Origin: Fasciolopsis buskii
Lineage: Eukaryota > Platyhelminthes > Trematoda > Plagiorchiida > Fasciolidae
Length of the DNA: 64,000 nucleotides
Assembly: GCA_008360955.1 (NCBI GenBank)
Contig: LUCM01009292.1
Location: forward strand, 1 to 64,000
Direction: 5' to 3'
Positions 48,835 through 60,614 of this stretch are shown piece after piece. How positions within the stretch are numbered: the first letter of the stretch is position 1; each line of letters starts with the position of its first letter. The notes beneath the pieces are model-generated. The model made no database searches, was not told where the DNA came from, and was given only the letters and a program-made list of their open reading frames with translations. Made by a program: the position numbers and the translations under genes.

Positions 48835-49390
48835 ATAATTCACCGTGGATTATTTCATGAAAAAACATTCAATCTCCTAATACTAAGACATACCAAGTAG
48901 CCACAATCTGCAAGCCATATCCAAAGCCGTCGCTGTGTAAATGCTACCTGCAGAGAAGTCCTCCATGATTAAGGGTCGATTGCTTTGCGCTAGCTACCCG
49001 TGGCGATGCAGATCACTGGCTGATATGTGGAACATCATGTGGTGAATTCGAAGAAATCATTGACAGCCTGCGTGATTGCGTAATGGCTAAGGCGTTCGAC
49101 TTAGAATCGTTCGTCCCGGGTTCGCGTCCCACTTCGAGCGCGCGCTGCATATGCATTATTGATCAGTCCTAATAAGGATGAAGTAGCTGTACATTGATTC
49201 CGTGTTTTCCGAATTCTCATTTGAGCGATGATACCACATGGTGACTCATTCCATGAAATCAAACATTCAACCTCCTACTACTAACACATAAAAAGCAGCC
49301 ACGCGCTTCCGGTAATATTCATAGGTTTCTTCGCACATATGCTACTTTCAGAGAAGTTATCTATGAGTAGGTGTCGATTGTTGTGCGTTA
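48835..49390 (+). mobile_element. tRNA-like repeat units b2-b4, tandem
   Basis: Tail of one unit (48835-48900), a complete unit (48900-49290) and the head of a third (49290-49390). The same head sequence recurs at about 48916 and 49312, a period of ~396 bp. The complete unit has GCGTAATGGCTAAGGCG (49078 onward), GACTTAGAATCG and an exact-looking B box GGTTCGCGTCC (about 49120), and ends CTCCTACTACTAAC. The clean boxes make it the best candidate here for pol III transcription. Confidence 0.65.
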
Positions 49391-49560
49391 TCGGCCTGTG
49401 TCCTTGCTCTTCTTGTTGTACCTTAACGGTGTCATCGATGTTCTCCGAAACAGCACTACCTTTCCCTTCCCGGACGATATCGAAACCTACGCTTTCCCTT
49501 TTGTAGCCTTAGAATCCACCATGTGTCATATCGCGAGACCTAGCGTCACTCCCTTCCTGG
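49034..49560 (+). repeat. Outer inverted repeat, left arm (527 bp)
   Basis: Reverse complement of 60615-61141; paired positions sum to 110175 at both ends, so there is no net indel. Only one mismatch was noticed (in the ATTTGAGCG / ATCTGAGCG stretch). The arm covers a tRNA-like unit and a LINE RT fragment. Confidence 0.85.
49371..49560 (+). pseudogene. LINE RT palm fragment in left outer arm
   Basis: PVSLLFLLYLNGVIDVLRNS is the end of LINE RT motif B (normally GSVLGPLLFLLYINDL), and TTFPFPDDIETYAF is motif C with FADD changed to FPDD; both Asp residues remain. It lies directly after a tRNA-like unit in the same orientation, with no fingers or motif A. The frame runs a little past the arm, to 49592. 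Confidence 0.75.
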
Positions 49561-49592
49561 GTAAACGACTGGATGATGGAATTCTCCGCTGA

Positions 49593-50362
49593 AATAGCAT
49601 CATCATGGGGTAAGAATGCATTATACCTCCAGAGAAGGTAAACTTGGTAAGCAAATCGTCCCCGTTAACTGTCAAGTTCGCGACCTGCGCCTAATTTGTT
49701 CTTGGGTCAATTTGCGTCGGTGAGTTATGCAGATTAACAGCCATGTTCGCTTTATCGCCGCCGGCACAACAGGTCGTATTTGTCCGTTTTGAGATTTTTA
49801 ATCAAATCCTGGGGTAATTTTGCCTTCATGGTGTGTTGAGGCGTGCGAGGGTGGGCCCAGAACCTGGACAGCGAACTCCTGGCGAGAGGCGAGTGCAAAA
49901 GCGTACATCTGGAACGGAAAAGATGGGAAAGATGACAATCTGAAGGTACTCCAGCTAAGGGTGATGGTGCGTGCAACAGTAAGAACGAACAGTGGTAAAC
50001 GTTATATAAAATAACTAACTAACTGAATCCAACCTTTGCGCTAAACATGGAATAATTTTTGCATGCATCCAGAGGAAAGAGTTTAGGTAAGGCAAATAAA
50101 TGTTAGTTTGGGAGTAACTGAGAATCTGATATGCATAATTATGTATTTTTATATGACTTGCTGCATACGTACAAGACAAAGTCGAGTGATCGGTGAACAA
50201 TTGCGTCGACAATGTTTTACCCACGGAGTTTTTCTGCCTATACCTATAATATGCACTTGTGGATACTACTGTAAATAGAAATGACCAGACCTTGTTGATT
50301 TGGTTAAGATAAGACCTCGATGTTTGTATTTATTCAGTATCGCAGGCCCGCCTCACGTTCTT
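49593..50362. other. Unassigned DNA between outer arm and LINE-B
   Basis: Short overlapping frames in both directions (49752-50014) without recognised motifs. Confidence 0.35.
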
Positions 50363-52870
50363 CCTATTGTATTGTATTCATCGTGCAATTTTACCAATGT
50401 TTTACGATTATTGACCTCATAATTTCATTTTACGGGTAGCGGAAACAAGAGAAATCATCCTCATATGTTGGGTAGTTTATTCTATAGGGAGGAATATTTG
50501 ACAATGAAGAATATTTTTCTTAGCGCTACCCTCGGCATGGGAACTTCCACCGAGAACTCAGCGTGTCGCAAGCCATAAGAAGAGTTATTCTTTACTTGGG
50601 GTTCGGGAACATATACATTTTTGCCATTAGTCTTATGAAAAATTGAGAGGTTAATTTGAATTGGAAGTAGCTACAAGGGATCAAGGTGTAGTTTTGTGCA
50701 ATGCTGCACGTAGTTTAGCGGGGAATAATAGCCCAGAAGTCGCTTTGTAAATGTTTGGTAAACATTCTTAATCTCGATTCCATCACCCTGTGGCATTTTG
50801 GAACACAACGGAACAGTTGTCCAGAATAGGTTTTTAGTTTTTTATATGTTGGTAACTCATTTTCCAGGGTTCCAAAATTTCTGTGCACCAACCCAGTTAG
50901 GCTCTTAGCTTTTGCAACTTGAATCAGGTTGTTCTGAGAAGTTGAACTTGCTGAAGTAATGCAAACCCAGGTCTCTGACCGTGTGGTAAGAAATAAATTT
51001 GTGGTTAACTTCAAAGATTTCTGTAGAAATATGGCATTCGTTTGCAAGTATGCCGTTTTTGTGGGTCAATATTTCCATCAACCAAGCTGCGCACCATGAA
51101 TCAAGCGATAGTTAATCATTTTTACATTATCCAGGATAGGTTTGGGGTCACGAAGAAGGAATGCGCATAAAATTTGTACATCTTCTGCAAACAGAAAAAG
51201 AAATACCATGCTTAATGATGTGAAAAATGTTGCTGAAGTACAGCAGAAACAGTAGTGGACCTAGTAACCTTCCTTGAATAACCCCACTAATTATCGGACG
51301 AGGCTTAGAGAGAGTTCCATTTAAATTCACTACCTCACTTCTAGGGATCACATAAGAGGAGAACCAAGCAGGCAGGGAGTTATCATACCGTAGTCTTTGA
51401 CTTTCATGAGAAGCTTGAGATAAGATACACGATGAAAAGCCTTCGGCATATCTCCATTGATATGGGGAAGTGCCACAATTTAAAGAAAGAATAAATATGT
51501 CAGACAAAATTATAGGGAGGTCTGCACCTCCAAATTTGAAGAGGGCGGGTGGAAGGTTCTCTGGTGCAACTTGGAAAGATGGTTTTATTTTTAGCGGCAG
51601 TGGTATAATACCACTTGGGTGAAATGAGGTTCTTGGAAGGGAGGCAGAGAAGACTGCGGGAATGACCGGTGTAATGATATTGTTGTCGGTTTTCATAGAG
51701 GAGGTGAAATAATCACTGAATACCTCTGGTTTCAGAAGAGGGTTATTTGCTCACTTGCTCCTGAATTCGACAGATGTCATGTGCGTACAAGCTAGGGAGC
51801 TGCTAGTGTCAGTAGCTTTGGCAGTGCTGCAGCCTCGTTGGTATAGTGTAACGACTGAAGTTCCTTCTTCTTCTGAAGAGAATCGAGAAGTGTCCTAATC
51901 ACCTCAGACATAGAGTTCATTTGCAAAATCAACGCACACTCGTTTGTTCTTTTGAATCTTGCTTGCATTAAGGATTACTTTCTTAGAGGTGGTTCAGTGT
52001 GCTCAAAACCTTTGGGATTGTGCCATGCTGCGTTGGAGTGAGTAGATCAAAGCACACCTCTGGAGGTGCGTAAAATTAGGTGGAGATCCACCGATAGAAA
52101 GAAACCGTCCCAATCATGGATACGAATTATGAGGAAAAATGGTCCCAAGAGGCTCTGTTATGGGTGGATGGAGGCTGAGGAGAAGGTAGCGAAGGAGGAA
52201 ACTGAGAACTTGCAAACAATCTGGGAATGATCATATCTGAGTACTTTGCTGTATATAGCCGTGCGCACTTGCGTTAAGCCAGGTGTGAGCATGTGATCAA
52301 GAATATTTTCGGCCCTTGATGATAAGGAAACATACTGTGTCCACTCATCAAGTGGTAAACTGGAAACAAAAGCGAAAAGGTGTTTTAGGAAGAAGAAAGA
52401 TGACTAAAAAATCACTGGGCGCTGAAGTCGCCCGCTACTAGCTTAGGAGCTGGAAGGTCGACGGCCGCGTTTAGCGAATCAATTAGTGGCAGCAAATTTG
52501 ACTGAGGAGTGGAAGGGAGACACTAGACATAAATTATTATCAGGTCCTGACGCAGGAAAGTGACAGTCAGTCAGGTAGAATCATTCAGATTAGAAAAAAG
52601 GGACAAAGACATTCCAATACTGGATGACATTCCATTCTATCGGTGCAGTGGTTTTGCTCGATTCATGCATTGCTACAAACAGCGGCAAAAGAATACGTCG
52701 ACTAAACTGGTTTGACTTGGGAGCAATAACAGGGATTTCCATGTTGATGAATACTCCGGTTCGTTTAATGAGGACGACATGGCCAAACGACATTTGACAC
52801 ACTTGACGGAGTTGCTCAAGACTAGCTGACATCCAACGCCACTGGGGTCTTAGAATTCATCTCGGCAAAC
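50363..52870 (-). mobile_element. LINE-B: CR1-like retrotransposon, rearranged
   Basis: Minus-strand LINE. An endonuclease trace (LVAGDFSAQ, about 52430-52460; normally LVxGDFN) with stops around it, then the RT frame 51148-51696. Within that frame VAPENLPPALFKFGG is the start of the fingers and LPAWFSSYVIPRSEVVNLNG with SGVIQGRLLGPLLFLLYF is motif B. The part in between, with motif A, has been deleted and replaced by a short junction. C-terminal traces (LVHRNFGTLENELPTYKKL) lie in 50715-51047, and a short (TATTG)n closes the element at 50363-50380. Confidence 0.82.
51100..51696 (-). pseudogene. LINE-B RT with deleted motif A
   Basis: A 182-codon frame joins the RT fingers to motif B. Shifting frame near 51190 gives LFLFAEDVQILCAF, motif C with FADD changed to FAED (first Asp to Glu), then RDPKPILDNVK. 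The deletion explains why no A-motif Asp (normally xxAFDxVxH) is present. Confidence 0.78.
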
Positions 52871-52914
52871 GAACAAAGAGAACGAACCCGCTGGTGAGGA
52901 GCTTTCCCAAACCA

Positions 52915-53534
52915 AAATGAATGTACCATTGGGATGTAGCGGGATGCCCTGACAGATGGATTCCGTTCCAAATTGAATTCCCCGACCGGCCAGTTAGAAG
53001 TAAGGGAGCCCTATCGTCGGTCTCCAGCTTGTACGATCATGTGGATCTCGTTTCCTCCGTGCAGCTTTCCGGAAAGGTATTGCTAAAACGAATGTTTAGG
53101 AATAAAGTTTGTCAGGGTGACCCTAATGATCCCAAAGATAACTTGCCACGAGAAGTTTAACCGAGAATTACGGGACTTGGGAGCGCAAAATTTCCGTCAC
53201 GACTGTTTCCAAAACCCATAAAACAGAAAGGAGAGTTACGTGCATTTTTCAGACGTATCGAATCGGGCAAAAAGGCCGCATTTTTTGGTCGGTGGAGAAG
53301 AAAAGACGACATTTACGACGTAAGGATAGGACTGGCCAACGATCGAGTCAAACGCATGAAGCCAGTATGCATTCAAAGACTGCAATTAGGTGCAGCATTT
53401 GCGAGAGTTAAGATGGCGCTGGAAAACACCGTAAATGATTTTATCAAACTACCGCTTGAAAAGTTAAGATTTCGACAACAATCTGGATAGCAACATCGGA
53501 ATAAACGAAAAATTCTGCAGAATTGCAAAACCTG
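52915..53534 (+). mobile_element. BEL/Pao pol fragment
   Basis: Plus-strand LTR retrotransposon fragment, a superfamily otherwise absent here. SSVSSLYDHVDLVSSVQLSG followed by KVLLKRMFRNKV (52921-53160) is the RT-to-RNase H connection of BEL/Pao, normally SSLYDPLGLVSPVxLxGK. A second frame near 53180-53260 gives VHFSDVSNRA (RNase H FSDAS, first Asp kept). A third from 53308 gives KPVCIQRLQLGAAF (normally RLELxA; Glu changed to Gln). It breaks off at the edge of the large inverted repeat. Confidence 0.8.
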
Positions 53535-55301
53535 GCCTAAACTGAAGTACTCCAGGCGGCAAGTGTGAACTAGTTCGCCTACCATCCCCAAGTTTTTGCA
53601 TCGGGTAAACCCGTTTTCCCGCACAAATTCGGCAAAAGTCTCCCTTAGTTCTTCCAAACGATCTAGCGATATTCTTACAGTTTCCCGGATAAAATTACTT
53701 AGCGGGAAAGGACTATCCAGACTTGTAGTAAATTGTTGTACCCCATGAAACTGTTTCCATGTCCACAATAAGCTTATCATTTTCATTCATCCTAGCTTAA
53801 AACTGTGTGGGATTTTCGTTTTCAACTGTCTTGTCCAGCCCGGAATTTGGTCATCAACAGAACTTCAGAGAACCTTAGTAAGCCAGTGGCCATTACCACT
53901 TCCTGTAATGTGTGCGAGCGTTGTACAAGCGAGGTGTTTCGGTATACCAGTAGAGCATTACTTTGCCTGTCGCCAACACGACTGAGTTCAGTGGGTCTGC
54001 TTGAGTTTCTGGACCAACGGCAGCAAAACAAACTAGCCGAACACTGTCATAGATATTTCAGACTGTCAAGATCACTCAGCAAAAAAGAAATTTTCCGTAT
54101 TCAATCGTTTCGAGGAAACCCACTTACTTGGAGGTGGTAAAGATTTCTGCAAGCAATATAAAGAAGATCCCAATAAAAGGCAAAATAGCCAGGTAACGGA
54201 AGTAGGGCAATAGCCGTCAATACCGGGATAAACATTACATGGTGAACTGTGCAAGTTTAGACCGCTTATCTCACGACGCAACTAGGAATACTGCCGTCAA
54301 GTACAAGGTTGAGCATATGATACTAGATGGGAAAATGGAACAGCCGGCTCATTAGCCATGCAAAATAAGTAGCGTAAATAAACCATCCGACACCAAAAGA
54401 GGCACCCTCTCTCAATAAATCTAAGGCTATAAGAAGCCTAGGTTTCAGATTGAGGGATCTTTCGTGAATTGTAGATTTTAATCATGGCGCCTGTCTAAAA
54501 CAGGTGCGTGAAGTAAGCTTTTGGGGACTACCCCAAAACGGCGGATGATTGTGGACATTCAGACCAATACTAGTAGGGTTCCCACGCAAGTTGGTCAGGG
54601 ACCGGTTTCCGGTCGGAGCTGGACCTGTGTTTAAGGGCACAAGTGGACGGTTTAGTATCATCACGGATGGGCCAAAGTAGCAACTAACCTGGAGCGGAAC
54701 CTGAAACAACTTACTTCACAGGGACGCGAAGATCTAGAGGCCCAAAAGTGTTGGGTTGAGTGGTAGCAGATATCAAGGGGTATTTGAAAAGGCGTAGGAA
54801 GGTTGTACTCAGTGATATTTGGACTCGCAGATTTATGGGACATCTGAATTCGGCAAAAGAAGTCCGTCACGATTGAGATCTCAGATCAACAGAAAATCAC
54901 AAACATGAGTGAAAGCCTCGGAGCTTCAGAAGACGAAAAATGGCAATCATGGAACCTGCAGTTCTTCATTTGCAGAAGGCACAAGGAACAGATGAAGTGA
55001 CATTTTAGGCATTGCACTCTCTGTCCTGAATGGATTGAGGTGTAGGAAAGTTGGTTAAGGAATTTAATGTGATGGTTTATTTCGCAAAACCAAATGCAGC
55101 ATAAGGTATAAATATATGGAACCACGTTCCGTTACTGAGAGTTTGCTGCCGAAATACTTGGCTATGTGAAGAGAACCGCAGTCCGCAGGATGCGACAAAT
55201 CAGCACCAAGTTTGCAGGCAGAGGTGAGGTAGCCGCTGTGCTGCCACACCAGTGTAGTGGGTTTGGAACATAAAAAATGTTGGATTAACCCATGCATCAA
55301 A
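53535..55301 (+). repeat. Inner inverted repeat, left arm (1767 bp)
   Basis: Reverse complement of 55928-57694, paired positions summing to 111229 at both ends and at internal checks. Four mismatches were seen (near 53538, 53595, 53837 and 55152), so identity is about 99.8%. All minus-strand frames (for example 53805-54140 plus, 54072-54281, 54482-54709, 54661-54870, 54886-55125 minus) recur mirrored in the other arm. None has a known domain; the arm content is unidentified. Confidence 0.92.
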
Positions 55302-55927
55302 AGTATGAACATATTCCCACTGTGATTTACTGTTCTGACTTATATTGTCAACCATTAAAAATACATTCTGAGTTTTCTGGAGGTTTTGCTCTGCTTTTTG
55401 ACTGGGGAATTTCGTGTCGCCACCCTCATTGTCATCATCTTAGTCTACAAGGCCTGCGCTGGTGTTCAGATATTGGGCATCCTACTTCCGAAATTCCCGC
55501 TCAAATCTTCCGGGACCTTAAAATGCTTGCGTTTGAGGGCAAAATTATCGATCATGGTTACCCTTCTCTAACGGTGAGGGTGAGCCTAATACCTAAACAT
55601 CATTCGCATATTTCGTGATAAACGTGTTGGTTGATAACGGCTGTTGGCCTGATCTAAACCTCGTTCATTACTCCATAGGCTGAGTGAGGACCTTACCTTT
55701 CAGCAATTTTAGAAACGTCCCCAGCTGCGCTGTGTGCTCACCTCTATTTCTCCCATTCAACCCCTTGCATTGTTAAAATCCCAAACTATTAACTTGGCCT
55801 CCGCTTCCTCAGATAACTGCTTCCCAGGGCTGATCCTCTGTCTTCCTGCAGCCTGGAAATATGTGGACGCAATCAATGGTTATTCCCGCTTTTGCATCTC
55901 ATATCTGACCGGAAATATGTGCATGCA
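55302..55927. other. Spacer of inner inverted repeat (626 bp)
   Basis: Single-copy spacer. It has a 108-codon plus frame (55292-55618) starting at the arm edge, and the beginning of a 143-codon plus frame (55734-56165) that runs into the right arm; neither is recognised. Weak similarity continues for ~20 bp beyond the arm ends, which may be decayed homology. Confidence 0.6.
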
Positions 55928-57694
55928 TTTGATGCATGGGTTAATCCAACATTTTTTATGTTCCAAACCCACTACACTGGTGTGGCAGCACAGCGGCTAC
56001 CTCACCTCTGCCTGCAAACTTGGTGCTGATTTGTCGCATCCTGCGGACTGCGGTTCTCTTCACATAGCCAAGTATTTCGGCAGCAACCTCTCAGTAACGG
56101 AACGTGGTTCCATATATTTATACCTTATGCTGCATTTGGTTTTGCGAAATAAACCATCACATTAAATTCCTTAACCAACTTTCCTACACCTCAATCCATT
56201 CAGGACAGAGAGTGCAATGCCTAAAATGTCACTTCATCTGTTCCTTGTGCCTTCTGCAAATGAAGAACTGCAGGTTCCATGATTGCCATTTTTCGTCTTC
56301 TGAAGCTCCGAGGCTTTCACTCATGTTTGTGATTTTCTGTTGATCTGAGATCTCAATCGTGACGGACTTCTTTTGCCGAATTCAGATGTCCCATAAATCT
56401 GCGAGTCCAAATATCACTGAGTACAACCTTCCTACGCCTTTTCAAATACCCCTTGATATCTGCTACCACTCAACCCAACACTTTTGGGCCTCTAGATCTT
56501 CGCGTCCCTGTGAAGTAAGTTGTTTCAGGTTCCGCTCCAGGTTAGTTGCTACTTTGGCCCATCCGTGATGATACTAAACCGTCCACTTGTGCCCTTAAAC
56601 ACAGGTCCAGCTCCGACCGGAAACCGGTCCCTGACCAACTTGCGTGGGAACCCTACTAGTATTGGTCTGAATGTCCACAATCATCCGCCGTTTTGGGGTA
56701 GTCCCCAAAAGCTTACTTCACGCACCTGTTTTAGACAGGCGCCATGATTAAAATCTACAATTCACGAAAGATCCCTCAATCTGAAACCTAGGCTTCTTAT
56801 AGCCTTAGATTTATTGAGAGAGGGTGCCTCTTTTGGTGTCGGATGGTTTATTTACGCTACTTATTTTGCATGGCTAATGAGCCGGCTGTTCCATTTTCCC
56901 ATCTAGTATCATATGCTCAACCTTGTACTTGACGGCAGTATTCCTAGTTGCGTCGTGAGATAAGCGGTCTAAACTTGCACAGTTCACCATGTAATGTTTA
57001 TCCCGGTATTGACGGCTATTGCCCTACTTCCGTTACCTGGCTATTTTGCCTTTTATTGGGATCTTCTTTATATTGCTTGCAGAAATCTTTACCACCTCCA
57101 AGTAAGTGGGTTTCCTCGAAACGATTGAATACGGAAAATTTCTTTTTTGCTGAGTGATCTTGACAGTCTGAAATATCTATGACAGTGTTCGGCTAGTTTG
57201 TTTTGCTGCCGTTGGTCCAGAAACTCAAGCAGACCCACTGAACTCAGTCGTGTTGGCGACAGGCAAAGTAATGCTCTACTGGTATACCGAAACACCTCGC
57301 TTGTACAACGCTCGCACACATTACAGGAAGTGGTAATGGCCACTGGCTTACTAAGGTTCTCTGAAGTTCTGTTGATGACCAAATTCCGGGCTGGACAAGG
57401 CAGTTGAAAACGAAAATCCCACACAGTTTTAAGCTAGGATGAATGAAAATGATAAGCTTATTGTGGACATGGAAACAGTTTCATGGGGTACAACAATTTA
57501 CTACAAGTCTGGATAGTCCTTTCCCGCTAAGTAATTTTATCCGGGAAACTGTAAGAATATCGCTAGATCGTTTGGAAGAACTAAGGGAGACTTTTGCCGA
57601 ATTTGTGCGGGAAAACGGGTTTACCCGATGCAAAATCTTGGGGATGGTAGGCGAACTAGTTCACACTTGCCGCCTGGAGTACTTCAGTTCAGGC
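55928..57694 (-). repeat. Inner inverted repeat, right arm (1767 bp)
   Basis: Mirror of 53535-55301. The frame 57443-57838 starts MKMISLLWTWKQFHGVQQF in the arm and runs past it; its left-arm counterpart (53373-53786, minus) also runs past the arm into the BEL/Pao fragment, so the two proteins share ~85 residues and then differ completely. This shows where homology stops. No target-site duplication is visible at the outer ends. Confidence 0.92.
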
Positions 57695-58424
57695 ACGCTT
57701 GGCGGTTCCTCTGAAATGGCTGTTTTTGTTTACAATTGTTACCTTTTAGTGGATTGCCACTTGATGTTCATTTCAGTTGGCTTAGTCACTGTCGTTCAAA
57801 ATGTTGCAATGCTTTATTTGACAATGTTGCACATATGACCCATTTTTGGTATATGGCAAACATCTAGCTACCGAGTATGCGCTCGCTGATTGTTAAATGC
57901 CTGTGCCAAATGTGAACGTCTGTGCAAGCTCCAATATTTCAATTTCATGTGTGCTGGAAACAATAAACCACGCATCTTGTTGTGTTTAATATTACGGCCA
58001 TTGTCAAATGAAACTCAAAGCAGACCAAACTGTTTAACACAGGTTTAGAGCCAGTCACGTAACGAATAAACCCGCAGTATCATAACGCTCTTAAGTCAAA
58101 TTCAAGTGTTTCCATTGATAATTCCTCTTCCTTTTTCTCATGAAGGAAATGGCAATCAACCTTGCGGAAGTTTACCTACTGATAACACCAGGAACACAAA
58201 TATGTAAGGCGGTTTACCTAGGTGTTCGTGCATACAGAATCCTTTGTAATCCATAGTCGATCGAGGAGTCATGGGGACAATTTTTTCTAATGAAAGGACG
58301 AGAGAAGTATGACAGGGGAAGGCAAAATGGCTCCAAAATGCAAGCCGCCATAGGCAGACAAAGACAAAATATATGGAGTAAAAATTATAAGTTTTAATTT
58401 GTGATTGAATGACAACACGAGGTA
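57695..58424. other. Unassigned DNA
   Basis: No recognised feature; there is no BEL/Pao continuation on this side of the inner repeat. Confidence 0.4.
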
Positions 58425-58910
58425 CTTCAACATGTGATACAATTGCTCAAATGAGGATTGAGGAACCATGGAAGTATTGTACAGCTGTTTCACCCTTCTT
58501 AGAAATGAATAATAGAGCAAATAAAGCCCGCAACGGGATTGGTTATATCCGTTACTGATTTTCACGGACACGGGTAGCTAGCGCACAACATTGGGCCCCT
58601 ACTCATAGATGATTGCTGTGCAGGTAGCCTTATTACAATGGAGGTATTGGATATGACCTGCAAACCGTCTTAGGAGAGTGAATGTTTGATTTCGTAATAT
58701 AACTCACCATGTGATATAATCCCTCAGCTGAGCATTAAAAAAGCATCGAAGCATTGGACAACTGTTTCACCTTTATTAGGGATGATTAGCGATGCATATT
58801 TAGCCCGCGCCCGAACTAGGACGCGAACCCGGGACGAACGAATATGGGTCGAATGCCTTATCCACTACGTTAGCCGGTAGGCTCACAACGACTATAGTGA
58901 CAAATTTGGA
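58425..58910 (-). mobile_element. tRNA-like repeat units c, tandem
   Basis: Two minus-strand units. The first (58425-58690) has lost its tRNA-like block; the second (58690-58910) keeps GGTTCGCGTCC (B box, exact) and the A-box region near 58860-58885 with changes. The body element ending in AGCTGTTTCAC on the plus strand recurs 274 bp apart, shorter than the usual ~396 because of that deletion. Confidence 0.6.
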
Positions 58911-60614
58911 AATAATAGGCACTCATGTGCAAACGGTTTTGGCCTATACACTTTCTAATCATACGAAGGTCATATCATGTGTCTGTAAGAGCACAAAAAA
59001 TAACAAGTTTCCAAGCCGGGTATTTGAGTCCAGCCTGGACGTCCTGCCAGCACTACTCGGTATCATTGTTAATATCCCGTACGGCGCCATGTACACACAG
59101 CAGAACGAAATTGACCTATAACCTTACCAGAAATTCCCTTAAGGTGCTTTAGGGAATGTTTGGAATGAGCGCAAATTGGAAAAAAACGCAACAAATCAAG
59201 GAGTGGGAAATTTGGGGTGGCTGCTCGCGGAATGTCTAGTCTGGTAAGCCATATATTGAACGGACACTGGCAACATAAAACGCAAAAATTAGAAGCACAG
59301 TCCGTTGGGAATCGAAGATGGCGGCACGGGATAGAAATTGTGTAATGGTGTGTCTAATCCAAATGGTCTGTTTTGGGTCATTTTGATTACGTGAATTTCA
59401 GCTATGTCCAGTAATGGAGGCGGGCCGGGAAGAAAAGACGGCGAGCCGGAATCAAATAAGGTAAGGTTCGGTATACTCTTGTGGGGAACAGTTGCCGGGA
59501 GCAGCAGTCTGTTGCCAAACTTCGTAGACCAGAACAAAGGTTCATGAGAGATGACGGTCATCAGTCACTTTCATAAAGAATGTTGAGATGCGTTTGGAAT
59601 GTCGGCTCATATCAGATGCCAATAAGAATGATTCCTCTCGTGACTGCATTTTGTAGGGTTTTGTCAAAAGGACTTCGGTAATCAGCAAAAGAAAGCACGT
59701 AAAAAGGTGATGCTCATGAACACAGGAACTTGGGCGTTGTTTACCACAAAAGTGCCAGTGGGTGGAGCTGACCACGTGCTGGCCACAGAACCTGGAAAAC
59801 ACCGTTTAGGGATGAAAACAGGCGTAATCCGCCAATCTATCTGCACCCACACACTGCTGCAGCCAAGATTCCTGTCCGATGTGCGCCGGGAAAGCCGGTG
59901 GATATAACCAAGCCCTGCGCTATTGCGGCAACGCTGATGCACAGGGAAGATGACGAGAGGAATACAAATATGGGGTAAAGAGAAGAGGCTATAAATCATT
60001 TTTTCAGGAGTGGATAATCCCAGGTGCGACGAAACCGCGGTAGCCAGAGCATGAAGAAAATATTTACGTTCAGGCAGGACTGAAATGCCTGGGAAATAAA
60101 GAAAACGGACGGTGTCCTAGCTAAGCTTGCGGCTGCGGATGAAGAAGCGATCAATCTTACGGGCGGTTCAAAAAAGAAAAGTGCTAGAATGTACAGTGCA
60201 ACCTAAAAGTTAGGCATGGTGCCTGATGTTGTAAACAATCCGGTGTTTTGGCGTGTATAATTAGACGAACAGGCTAATCTAGCGTGTGAATCGTCTGCGT
60301 CTCTGAGTAAAGGGAAATGAAGTGGCGTTTGGTGAAGCGGCAGAAATTGACGGCTGTAGATATAAGTACTGAAGGAGCTATAAAAGGCAGATGCACTTGG
60401 GGACTGACTAAATCACAGCGCGGAAGTCAGGGACAATATTTCATTCTAGGAGTCATGCTTTTGAGGAGGAAGAAATGGTCAGGATAAGCAGGTATGATAA
60501 GTGGAAACCGTCACTAAACGAAGAAAAGAAATCACGTAGTACTCCATGTTTACGGATAGAGTGTGAGATCCGGAGCGTTTAAATGGACAGAGATATCGCT
60601 AAGCAGTCATTCAG
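58911..60614. other. Unassigned DNA
   Basis: Several overlapping minus frames (59289-59999) of up to 105 codons, rich in Pro and Ser, without recognised motifs. They could be a decayed part of the LINE whose palm lies at 60615-60804, but I found no endonuclease or RT motif. Confidence 0.35.

Noticed and set aside
49066..49140. Genuine tRNA-Leu gene
   Set aside because: A and B boxes and an anticodon-like loop are present, but no pairing acceptor stem or terminal poly-T is seen, and the sequence recurs as part of a longer repeat.
53535..57694. Polinton/Maverick or other TIR DNA transposon
   Set aside because: The 626 bp spacer has no transposase, integrase or polymerase motif, and no target-site duplication is visible at the outer ends.
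53535..57694. LTRs of a retrotransposon
   Set aside because: The arms are inverted, not direct, and show no TG...CA ends.
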